Positions 25,002-32,245 of a stretch of 64,000 nucleotides of DNA are shown here, piece after piece. Where the stretch lies: assembly GCA_047974565.1 (NCBI GenBank), contig JBKECN010000054.1:52640-116639 (forward strand), given 5' to 3'. The notes under the pieces were generated by a model that saw only the letters and a program-made list of their open reading frames with translations, made no database searches and was not told the origin of the DNA. A program made the translations under genes and the position numbers. Source of the DNA: JBDIAG01 sp047974565. Lineage in GTDB: Bacteria > Actinomycetota > Actinomycetes > Actinomycetales > CAWJMD01. Numbering within the stretch: position 1 is the first letter of the stretch; the number at the start of each line of letters is the position of its first letter.

Positions 25002-25868
25002 TTACTCGCCTTCTGCCGACGTAGCGTGCTCGGGGCCGTCCGAGCGGCCCAGGTCGAGAGCCAACTCGCCCGTTTGCCCCTCTGCCCGCAACTCTTGCAT
25101 CTTCAGGTCGAATTCCTCCTGCGAGACCACCGCCACCTGGAAGATCATCTCGGAGTGGTACTCGCCACACAGCTCAGCGCACTTTCCAGGGTAGACCCCT
25201 TCGATATGCGGCGTGAACTGGTAGTAGTTGTCCGTCTTGCCCGGGATCATGTCCTTCTTGTAGAGGAAGGCCGGCACCCAGAACGAGTGGATGACGTCGC
25301 GGGAGTCCACCTTGAGCGTGACCGGCTTGTCCACCGGCAGGTACAGGGTCGGAACCATCGCCTCCGGGGCGTCGGTGCCATCGAGCGGTACCTGCTCAGA
25401 GGTTGCCCACACTCCGGCGCTGGTGTAGTTGAAGTCCCACGCCCAGCGCTTGCCGATGACCTGGATCTCCTCGGTGTCCGTGCGCTCCAGGTCGACATTG
25501 TTGATGATCGCCATGTCGCGCGCGGTGAAGAAGAACAGCACTCCGACCATCATCACCGGGATGATCGTGTACATGATCTCCAGCGGTAGGTGGTAGCGCA
25601 GCTGCACCGGCAGCGAGGTGTCGTTCTTGCGGCGCCGGTAGGCGATCATGCACCAGAACATCAGACCCCACGTGAGGGCGCCGACGATCCAGGCGGCGAT
25701 CCACGACCCGTTCCACAGGTTCATGATGATGTCCGTGTGGTCGGTCATGCCGCGCTCGGTGGGGAGCCACCCGCGCTGGACCTCGTCCATGGAGCACCCG
25801 GCCATGGTGACCATCACGAGTACACCAGCCCCGAGGGCCTTCAGCCGGGAAAGGCGGTACCTGCTCAT
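25002..25868 (-). CDS. ctaC: cytochrome aa3 oxidase subunit II (CuA), lipoprotein
   Basis: 288 residues. A signal peptide with lipobox MAGC (about residue 22) is followed by two membrane helices (about 50-75 and 95-115) and a periplasmic-type cupredoxin domain. The CuA site is complete: an upstream His in 'VIHSFWVPAF' and CAELCGEYHSEM near residue 230, giving both Cys, Glu, His and Met ligands. The ATG at 25868 has GGAAGGG 5 nt upstream, better than the adjacent GTG at 25871. First gene of ctaC-ctaD-ctaF. Confidence 0.95.
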   Translation of the reverse strand: MSRYRLSRLKALGAGVLVMVTMAGCSMDEVQRGWLPTERGMTDHTDIIMNLWNGSWIAAWIVGALTWGLMFWCMIAYRRRKNDTSLPVQLRYHLPLEIMYTIIPVMMVGVLFFFTARDMAIINNVDLERTDTEEIQVIGKRWAWDFNYTSAGVWATSEQVPLDGTDAPEAMVPTLYLPVDKPVTLKVDSRDVIHSFWVPAFLYKKDMIPGKTDNYYQFTPHIEGVYPGKCAELCGEYHSEMIFQVAVVSQEEFDLKMQELRAEGQTGELALDLGRSDGPEHATSAEGE

Positions 25869-26041
25869 CACAGCCCTTCCTCTCCGCTCGGGCTAAGCCG
25901 AGAGCTCACCTGTCACTCCTGTCGTGTGACGGACCCCTCTGCGAGGGATGGACGTTGGGCACCCTATCGGTATCGAGTCACTGGTTCGAGACAGGGCTCG
26001 ATAACGTTTCGCGCGTGCCGAAAACCTCCGGACCTGGCGCC

Positions 26042-27334
26042 ATGGAACGCGCGCACTGGGACAGCGCCACCCACGCCCCGATCAGCCCTGCGGCGCAGGA
26101 GGCTCTGCTGGCCGCCCTGGACGAGGGGTGGGCGGATCCCAGGCGCCTGCATCGGGAGGGTCGTCGAGCCCGACTGCTGGCCGATGGCGCCCGAGAGGCG
26201 ATCGCGGCGGAGTTGGGGGCGCGCACCGAGGAGGTGAGCCTGACCGGGTCCTTCGAACTGGCCTGTCAGGGCGCGCTGCTGGGGGCTGCGAACGGCCGGC
26301 GTACTGCCAGACCCCTCGTCGTGCACAGCGCGATCGAGCACTCGGCGCTGCTCACCTCGGTGCAGTGGCTGCAGGACCGGGGTGGGCAGGCTCGCCAGGT
26401 GGGGGTGGACGCGGCCGGCCGGGTGGACGCTGCGGCCTTCGTCGCCGCCGTGGACGGGTCGCCGCCCTCGGGCCCGTCGTCTTTGGACCCGTCGTCTTTG
26501 GACCCGTCTTCGCTGGAACGTCCGTCGTCGGATCGATCAGAATCGGGCGGGTCGGCAGGTGCGCGGACGTACGCCCACCCGGACACGCGCACGCACCCCG
26601 GCGTCGCCGTCCTCCAGTTCGCCAACGCTGAGGTGGGCACGGCGCAGCCTGTGGAGCAGATCCAGCAGGCGTGTCGCGCACGGGGGATTCCGCTGGTGTG
26701 CGACGTGTCCACGTCGGTGGCCGCGCTGCCAACCGTGCCGACCGATCTGGCGGTCGCCGACCCGTCCTGCTGGGGTGGACCGTCAGGCCTGGGAGTGCTG
26801 GTCGTGCGGTCCGGTGTGCGCTGGCGCTCTCCCTGGCCCGCCGCAGCAGATGGAGCTGCACACACTCCCTTGAGTCCAGGCGGTGCCTACATCCCGCTGG
26901 CGCTCGCGGCGGCCGTCGGTCTCCAGGATGCGATGGGTGGACGCAGGGAGTCCGCCCGGCACCGTCACGAGACGATCGCGTGGCTTCGTGAGCGGCTTCC
27001 TGCCGCGGTGCCGGACCTCGTCGTGGTCGGGGACCCGGATCGGCGCCTGCCACACGTACTCACCTTCTCGGTGCTGTACGCGGACGGCGAGAGCCTGGTC
27101 GAGGAACTGGACCGGGCAGGGTTCGCGGTCGGTTCCGGCTCGGCCTGTACGGCCAGTACCTTGCAGCCGTCGCACGTGCTGGCGGCGATGGGAGCCCTGA
27201 CCCACGGCAACGTCCGGATCGCCATCCCGCCCACCCCGCGCGACGAGCTCACCGACCAGGCGGAGCGGTTCATCGCCGCACTGTCGCCCGCAGTGGACAG
27301 GGTGCGTGAACGACTGGGTGGGGCAGGCCTGTGA
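26042..27334 (+). CDS. cysteine-desulfurase-like class V aminotransferase lacking the PLP lysine
   Basis: 430 residues, homologous throughout to IscS/SufS-type proteins. Retained: 'VHSAIEHSALL' (PLP-stacking His), the Asp in 'PLVCDVSTSV' and the active-site-Cys loop 'SGSACTAST'. Lost: the lysine that should form the internal aldimine (the usual SAHKWGGPxGVG reads DPSCWGGPSGLG near residue 245) and the Gln after the Asp. An acidic Ser/Asp-rich insert with three 15-bp repeats (26473-26517) lies near residue 150. In Streptomyces a lysine-bearing homologue is fused to TusA; here tusA is separate but overlaps by 4 bp. The start could be GTG 26015. Probably not a normal desulfurase. Confidence 0.8.
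   Translation: MERAHWDSATHAPISPAAQEALLAALDEGWADPRRLHREGRRARLLADGAREAIAAELGARTEEVSLTGSFELACQGALLGAANGRRTARPLVVHSAIEHSALLTSVQWLQDRGGQARQVGVDAAGRVDAAAFVAAVDGSPPSGPSSLDPSSLDPSSLERPSSDRSESGGSAGARTYAHPDTRTHPGVAVLQFANAEVGTAQPVEQIQQACRARGIPLVCDVSTSVAALPTVPTDLAVADPSCWGGPSGLGVLVVRSGVRWRSPWPAAADGAAHTPLSPGGAYIPLALAAAVGLQDAMGGRRESARHRHETIAWLRERLPAAVPDLVVVGDPDRRLPHVLTFSVLYADGESLVEELDRAGFAVGSGSACTASTLQPSHVLAAMGALTHGNVRIAIPPTPRDELTDQAERFIAALSPAVDRVRERLGGAGL
26473..26517. repeat. three 15-bp in-frame repeats in the desulfurase-like gene
   Basis: cccgtcgtctttgga occurs at 26473-26487 and 26488-26502, followed by the diverged copy cccgtcttcgctgga at 26503-26517. Each unit encodes the five residues PSSLD/E. Confidence 0.85.
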
Positions 27335-27582
27335 GCACTCCGTCCGACTCGGTGGTCGAGGTGGACGCGCGGGGACTTCGGTGTCCACTGCCGGTGATCG
27401 AGGCCGCCAAGCGGAGCAGATCCCTGGCGGTCGGCACCCGGCTGCGGGTGCTGTCCACCGACCCGGCGACCGCCTATGACCTGCCTGCCTGGGCTCGGAT
27501 GCGCGGACATCGGGTACAGGGCGTCCAGAACAACGACGGCCTAGTAGTCGTGGAAGTGGTCCTGGGCGGTTCGCCCGCGTGA
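27331..27582 (+). CDS. tusA: TusA-family sulfur carrier protein
   Basis: 83 residues. The family signature is complete: 'DARGLRCPLPVIEAAK' with the CPxP cysteine near residue 20, and a C-terminal 'VVVEVVLG' strand. TusA relays persulfide sulfur, typically from a cysteine desulfurase to tRNA thiolation or other sulfur acceptors. The GTG start overlaps the stop of the desulfurase-like gene, so the pair is coupled even though the partner has lost its catalytic lysine. Confidence 0.92.
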   Translation: MSTPSDSVVEVDARGLRCPLPVIEAAKRSRSLAVGTRLRVLSTDPATAYDLPAWARMRGHRVQGVQNNDGLVVVEVVLGGSPA

Positions 27583-28043
27583 GTCCGAGGTGGCGCATCG
27601 TCACCTGGCGGGTGTGGCAGGTCGTGGATATGCCGGTCCCGGCTTGGCGAGTGCTCATCGCGACCACGGTCACGTTCGGCACCGCCAAAACGTCGCCCGG
27701 GCAACGGTTGGCATCGCCAAACGTCACCCGGGTCACGGTTGGCCGCCCCGGGCCACATCTCCCGTCACCCACCGCGGCACTTCGCCACCACGGTCACGTC
27801 TGGGAGCGCCAAACGTCACCCGGGTCACGGCTGGCCACCCCCGGCAACATCTCCCGTCACCCACCGCGGCACTTCGCAACCAGGGTCACGGCTGGCACCG
27901 CCAAAACGTCACCCGGGTGACGTTTGGCCGCGGCAGTTCGTCACCCAGGTCACGGTTGGCCTCGCCACACGCAGGCCGACCGTGGAGCACCCACCAAGCT
28001 CAGCCGATACCCCATAACCTCGACAGCCCGACACACAAGACCC
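27583..28043. repeat. gene-free convergent gap holding a 92-bp tandem repeat array with palindromic cores
   Basis: Between tusA and aat, which point at each other. Cores of 26-27 bp of the form ccaaacgtcacccgggt... start at 27685, 27717, 27809 and 27901; the last three are exactly 92 bp apart. Units 27717-27808 and 27809-27900 are full length and differ at about a dozen positions. The first and last units are truncated. The core at 27901 contains a perfect 22-bp palindrome (27904-27925; half site aaacgtcaccc). The 31-bp block 27755-27785 recurs at 27847-27877. The 92-bp period is not a multiple of three and the open frames across it shift, so it is not coding. About 80 bp next to aat have no visible feature. 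Confidence 0.85.
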
Positions 28044-28760
28044 TCACCCCGAAACACACAACGGACCCGGCCGCCACCGCGGCGCGGGCAGCTCCAAGGC
28101 CTGAGCGAGCTCCAGGAGGTACCGAGTTCGAGGAATCGCCTGGGCACCCAGCGAGGCGAGGTGGTCGGTGCGCCACTGCACGTCCAGCAGCCGGGGTAGT
28201 CCTTCTGCGGACAGCAACTCGACGAGGCCGACGAGGGCGACCTTGGAGGCGTCGGTGGCGCGGTGAAACATCGACTCACCGGCGAAGAGTCCGCCAATCC
28301 CGATCCCGTACAAGCCCCCCACCAGTGCACCGTCCTGCCAGGCCTCGACGCTGTGGGCCACGCCGTCGCGGTGCAGGCGAGCGTAGGTCTCGGCGATCGC
28401 CGGGGTGATCCATCTGCCCGCCCGCCCGGGGTCGGCGCATGCGGCCACCACCGCGTCGAAGGCGGTGTCTACCCGGATCTCGAACCGCTGCGTCGCCCGC
28501 CGCAGCGATCGCGACACACGCAGGCCGGTGAGCGGGATGACCCCACGCGGGTCAGGCGACCACCAGCCCAGAGGCCCGGACCCGTTGCGCCCGAGCCCCA
28601 TCGGGAACAGTCCGCGGGTGTACGCGGTCAGCACCGTGGTGGGATTGAGGTCTGCGCCGAGGCAGACGAGATCTTCGCCCGGCTGGGCACCGGCCAGCAG
28701 CCGCTCGAACTCGGCCGCGATCGGCTCCGACCAGGGCTCGCGCCGATGCCGCGCCATCAT
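28044..28760 (-). CDS. aat: leucyl/phenylalanyl-tRNA--protein transferase
   Basis: 238 residues. Family blocks are clear: 'YTRGLFPMG' (about residue 48), 'WWSPDPRGVIPL' (about 66), 'HSVEAWQDGALVGGLYGIGIGG' (about 136-157) and 'FAGESMFHR' (about 159), ending with 'LLDVQWRTDHLASLGA'. The enzyme adds Leu or Phe to proteins with N-terminal Arg or Lys, creating N-degrons for ClpS/ClpAP. The ATGs at 28760 and 28757 are both possible. Confidence 0.93.
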   Translation of the reverse strand: MMARHRREPWSEPIAAEFERLLAGAQPGEDLVCLGADLNPTTVLTAYTRGLFPMGLGRNGSGPLGWWSPDPRGVIPLTGLRVSRSLRRATQRFEIRVDTAFDAVVAACADPGRAGRWITPAIAETYARLHRDGVAHSVEAWQDGALVGGLYGIGIGGLFAGESMFHRATDASKVALVGLVELLSAEGLPRLLDVQWRTDHLASLGAQAIPRTRYLLELAQALELPAPRWRPGPLCVSG

Positions 28761-28808
28761 CGCTTCAGCCGGACACGCCGGACGGCACCGAGCGCGCGAC
28801 CGGGTGGT

Positions 28809-29162
28809 TCAGCTGAAGGAGTCGCCGCAGGCGCAAGAAGAGGTGGCGTTGGGGTTGTCGATGGTGAACCCCTGCTTCTCGATCGTGTCGGCGAAGTCGA
28901 TGGTCGCCCCGTCGAGGTAGGGAACACTCATCCGGTCGACGATGACCTCGACGCCGTCGAAGTCGCGGGTCACGTCACCGTCGAGGAAACGCTCGTCGAA
29001 GTAGAGCGAGTAGATCAGGCCCGAGCAGCCGCCCGGCTGAACCTGGATGCGCAGGCGCAGGTCGTCCCGGCCCTCCTGCTCGAGCAGGCTCTTCACCTTG
29101 ACGGCGGCCTCGTCGGTCAGCACGACGCCGTGGGTGGCGGTTTCCTGGGTTTCGGTGCTCAT
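28809..29162 (-). CDS. erpA: A-type iron-sulfur carrier (ErpA/IscA family)
   Basis: 117 residues with the three Fe-S ligand cysteines of A-type carriers: GGCSG (about residue 45) and CAC near the C-terminus. It delivers clusters to apo-enzymes; NadA, encoded next door, is a 4Fe-4S enzyme. The ATG at 29162 is supported by GGAG 8 nt upstream; the longer frame adds twelve residues without support. Confidence 0.92.
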   Translation of the reverse strand: MSTETQETATHGVVLTDEAAVKVKSLLEQEGRDDLRLRIQVQPGGCSGLIYSLYFDERFLDGDVTRDFDGVEVIVDRMSVPYLDGATIDFADTIEKQGFTIDNPNATSSCACGDSFS

Positions 29163-29545
29163 CGTCACGTCTCCGTCCAGCGGTATGCGGCTCATCTGAT
29201 GCCAGCGTGTGGTGTTGTGCGGTTCTCGTCCTGCGCTCGTGTGCGACCGGGCGGCCGGCGCCCGGTGTGCGCCCCGCCCACTGCCGCCCCATCACAGGGT
29301 AGAGCGACGTCCGCACTCCCGTGAGAACCGAACCCTGCCCGTCGATGTTCCCACGACAGCGATCTTCCCACGACAGCGATGTTCGCATGACGGGCCCGGT
29401 CCCAGCGAGCCCACGACTCCCCCGCCGACTCCCGCAGCATCGAGCCGCCGCTACGTGCACGGCGGCCGCGGGTACCCGGCACGACAGGTGGCCGACTGTC
29501 GCGCCCGCACGGCACGGCCGCGTCGACCGTGGGAGCATGGGGCCT
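29163..29545. repeat. divergent erpA-nadA intergenic region with three 17-bp repeats
   Basis: About 383 bp without a gene. Three 17-bp units lie in tandem at 29344-29360, 29361-29377 and 29378-29394; the first two read gatgttcccacgacagc and gatcttcccacgacagc, and the third is diverged. They lie ~150 bp ahead of nadA and ~180 bp ahead of erpA, so an operator role is possible but unproven. No clear promoter hexamers were found. Confidence 0.6.
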
Positions 29546-30742
29546 ATGACCACCTTCACCGAGCCTGCCGACACGCCGTCGGCATTGTTGCTGCTGGGAC
29601 GGGGCCGTGATCTCGCCAGTGAGCGCGGCGTCGAGTGCCCAGGCGACCTGCCGGCTCCCTCCGACCCCGACCTCGTCGAGCGGGCCCGGGCCGCCCGGGC
29701 CGCCCTCGGGGAGTCCACCTTCGTCCTGGGGCACCACTACCAGCGCGACGAGGTGATCCAGTTCGCCGACGTCACCGGCGACTCCTTCAAACTGGCTCGT
29801 CTGGCGGCTGCCCGGCCGGACGCGGAGTACATCGTCTTCTGTGGCGTGCACTTCATGGCCGAGTCCGCCGACATCCTCACGTCCGCAGAGCAGCAGGTCA
29901 TCCTGCCGGATCTGGCGGCCGGTTGCTCGATGGCCGACATGGCCGCGATCGCGCAGGTGGAGGACGCCTGGGACGTCCTGGCCGAGGCCGGCGTCGCCGA
30001 CGACGTGGTTCCGGTCACCTATATGAACTCCAGTGCGGCGATCAAGGCCTTCACCGGCCGACACGGCGGCACCATCTGCACGTCCTCGAATGCCCGCACC
30101 GCCCTGACCTGGGCCTTCTCCCAGCGGGACGGCGACCGGGCCAAGGTGCTCTTCCTGCCGGATCAACATCTGGGTCGCAACACCGCGGTGCGCGACCTGG
30201 GGTACTCCCTGGACGACTGCGTCGTCTTCGACCCGCACAAGCCGGGGGGCGGACTCACCCCCGAGCAGGTGGGCAAGGCGCGGATGATCCTGTGGCGCGG
30301 GCACTGCTCGGTGCACGGACGCTTCTCGCTGCGTAACGTCGAGGAAGCGCGGGCGGCCGTCCCCGGAGTGAACGTCCTGGTGCACCCGGAATGCCGGCAC
30401 GAGGTGGTGGAGGCGGCTGACCAGGTCGGATCCACCGAGTACATCATCAAGGCGCTGGACGCCGCCGAGCCGGGAAGTTCCTGGGCGGTGGGTACCGAAC
30501 TGAACCTGGTGCGCAGGCTCGCGGCCCAGCACCCCGACAAGCAGGTCTTCTTCCTCGACAAGACGGTGTGCTTCTGCTCGACGATGAACCGGATCGATCT
30601 GCCGCACCTGGTCTGGTCGCTGGAGTCGCTGGCGGCGGGTCGGGTGGTGAACCGGATCGTCGTCGACCCCGATGTCGCGCACTGGGCCAGAGTGGCCCTG
30701 GATCAGATGTTGTCCCTGCCCGGCGAAACCCACAAGGACTGA
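29546..30742 (+). CDS. nadA: quinolinate synthase A
   Basis: 398 residues, the long form. It condenses iminoaspartate with dihydroxyacetone phosphate to quinolinate in NAD synthesis, using a 4Fe-4S cluster. Visible: 'LGHHYQRDEVIQFADVTGDS' (substrate-binding His, about residue 57), 'CGVHFMAESADILTS' (first cluster Cys, about 104), 'LWRGHCSVHGRFS' (about 250), 'HPECRHEV' and 'CFCSTMNRIDL' (about 345). ATG 29546 has GGGAG 10 nt upstream; the ATG at 29537 is too close to it. nadB and nadC are not adjacent, unlike in many actinobacteria. Confidence 0.95.
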   Translation: MTTFTEPADTPSALLLLGRGRDLASERGVECPGDLPAPSDPDLVERARAARAALGESTFVLGHHYQRDEVIQFADVTGDSFKLARLAAARPDAEYIVFCGVHFMAESADILTSAEQQVILPDLAAGCSMADMAAIAQVEDAWDVLAEAGVADDVVPVTYMNSSAAIKAFTGRHGGTICTSSNARTALTWAFSQRDGDRAKVLFLPDQHLGRNTAVRDLGYSLDDCVVFDPHKPGGGLTPEQVGKARMILWRGHCSVHGRFSLRNVEEARAAVPGVNVLVHPECRHEVVEAADQVGSTEYIIKALDAAEPGSSWAVGTELNLVRRLAAQHPDKQVFFLDKTVCFCSTMNRIDLPHLVWSLESLAAGRVVNRIVVDPDVAHWARVALDQMLSLPGETHKD

Positions 30743-30746
30743 CCTC

Positions 30747-31307
30747 ATGACCTTTCCCGTGCGATTCCTGCAGTGGCGCCCGGTGCGACCGCGTGGCGCG
30801 GTCGTGGGCGTGGCCACCTGCCTGCTGGTAGCCCTGGCCGGATGTTCCTCGAACAGCGAGAGCGCCGGAACCGCGACGCTGACCGAGTCTGCCGAGGCCA
30901 CGGAAACGGCGACCGCAACCGCGACGGAGACCGAGACCGGCGCGTCCACCTCCTCCGGCAGCGACTCCGCCGGGAGCGACTCCGCCAGCCAAACGTCGGC
31001 CTCGGCGGCCGGTGCCGTCCCGGCCCAGTTCTCAGCATTCGGCACCGAACCGTTCTGGAACGTGGCAGTGGACGGCGAATCCATGCTGTACACGGGCGTC
31101 GACCAGCCGGACCGGGCGATGACCGGCACCCGGGCGGGCTCCGGCACCGAGGCCGTCTACACGGGGTCCTTCGAGGGCACGGCCTTCACCCTCACCGTGA
31201 ACCCGGGCGACTGCAGCGACGGCATGTCCGACAACACCTACCCGTACACGGTCGAGTTCAGCTATGGCGAGGCGACGATGAACGGGTGCGCCGAGGACGC
31301 CTCGTAA
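30747..31307 (+). CDS. secreted lipoprotein with a COG3650-like C-terminal domain
   Basis: 186 residues. Signal peptide and lipobox LVALAGC (about residue 33), a Thr/Glu/Ser-rich stalk (about 35-90), then a compact beta domain: 'FGTEPFWNVAVDGESMLYTG' and 'YPYTVEFSYGEATMNGC'. This pattern resembles small META/COG3650-type lipoproteins of unknown role. It starts 4 bp after nadA and may be cotranscribed. Confidence 0.75.
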   Translation: MTFPVRFLQWRPVRPRGAVVGVATCLLVALAGCSSNSESAGTATLTESAEATETATATATETETGASTSSGSDSAGSDSASQTSASAAGAVPAQFSAFGTEPFWNVAVDGESMLYTGVDQPDRAMTGTRAGSGTEAVYTGSFEGTAFTLTVNPGDCSDGMSDNTYPYTVEFSYGEATMNGCAEDAS

Positions 31308-31321
31308 CCGGCCCGCGGCTG

Positions 31322-31357
31322 CCCGCCCACCCGGACCAACCCGCCCACCCGGACCAA
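31322..31357. repeat. 18-bp tandem duplication before the HemK-like gene
   Basis: cccgcccacccggaccaa is present twice in tandem (31322-31339, 31340-31357), just before the GTG codons chosen as the start of the methyltransferase gene. If translated it would give two PAHPDQ blocks. Confidence 0.7.
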
Positions 31358-31366
31358 ACAGCACAG

Positions 31367-32113
31367 GTGGTGCAGCGGCTGCGAGCCGCGGGATGCGTGT
31401 TTGCCGAGGAGGAGGCCGATCACCTGCTGGCGCGCGCCGTCGACCAGAACGAACTCGAGACGCTGCTGGCCCGGCGTGTCGCCGGAGAGCCGCTGGAGCA
31501 GGTCGTCGGCTGGGTGGACATCGCCGGTCTGCGGCTGCGGGTCGGCCCCGGAGTGTTCGTCCCGCGCCGGCGCAGCACCCTGCTGATCGACCTCGCCGTG
31601 CAGGCCGCCACCCAGCGGGAGGTCATCGTCGAACTGTGTTGCGGGGTGGCGCCGGTGGCCGCTGCGGTGGCTGCCGCACATCCGCGAGTGCGGGTATACG
31701 CCGGTGACGTGGACGCCGCGGCCCTGGAGTATGCACGGCTCAACGTCCCCACCGGCGTGGTCGTGCTCAGCGACCTGTTCGCTGGAGTGGACCCGGCATT
31801 GCGAGGCCGGGTGGATGTGCTCGCGGTGAGCGCACCGTACGTACCCTCGACGCACCTCGACACGATGCCCCGCCAGGCTCGCGAGCACGAACCGGTGCGG
31901 GCTCTGGACGGGGGCTCCGACGGGCTCACGGTCTACCGGCGCATGCTGGCCGAGGCCTCACCCTGGCTCTCCCCCACCGGGACGATGCTGCTCGAATGCG
32001 CTCGCCATCAGGCCCCCGCACTCAGTGACGACGTCACCTCAGCGGGCTTTCGCCCGGGTTTGCGGACCTGCGACGACCTGGACGCCACAGTCGTTCTCGC
32101 ACGTCGGCGGTGA
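31367..32113 (+). CDS. HemK/PrmC-like putative protein N5-glutamine methyltransferase
   Basis: 248 residues, SAM-dependent Rossmann fold with the PrmC layout: a helical head 'VFAEEEADHLLARA', 'FVPRRRSTLLIDLAV' (about residue 64), SAM-binding 'ELCCGVAPVAAAVA' (about 88) and 'YAGDVDAAALEYA' (about 110). The catalytic NPPY motif is replaced by SAPY (about 149). This is the divergent paralogue family that accompanies true PrmC in actinobacteria, so its substrate is uncertain. The start is not fixed by a ribosome-binding site; GTG 31367, 31370 or 31286 are possible. Confidence 0.8.
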   Translation: MVQRLRAAGCVFAEEEADHLLARAVDQNELETLLARRVAGEPLEQVVGWVDIAGLRLRVGPGVFVPRRRSTLLIDLAVQAATQREVIVELCCGVAPVAAAVAAAHPRVRVYAGDVDAAALEYARLNVPTGVVVLSDLFAGVDPALRGRVDVLAVSAPYVPSTHLDTMPRQAREHEPVRALDGGSDGLTVYRRMLAEASPWLSPTGTMLLECARHQAPALSDDVTSAGFRPGLRTCDDLDATVVLARRR

Positions 32114-32245
32114 ACCCGGGTCGATCCCTGGCGGCTGTGTGTCGCCACTCACTGTGTACCGACACCGCTGAGAACTGTCTGTCGGCGCCTTGAACCCGGG
32201 GGTGCGCACCCTCGGCGGACACCTCCGCCGTCGTCCCGAACTCTG

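Noticed and set aside
27685..27927. CRISPR array
   Set aside because: The intervals between the cores are themselves repeated, not unique spacers, and no cas gene is present.
27590..28408. Plus-strand open frames running through the 92-bp repeat array
   Set aside because: The period is not a multiple of three, so each unit is read in a different frame; the frames also run into aat antisense.
29192..31147. 651-residue minus-strand open frame over nadA
   Set aside because: Antisense to nadA and the lipoprotein gene; no domain is recognisable.
29546..32113. A nadABC operon
   Set aside because: nadA is followed by a lipoprotein and a methyltransferase gene; no nadB or nadC sequence is present.
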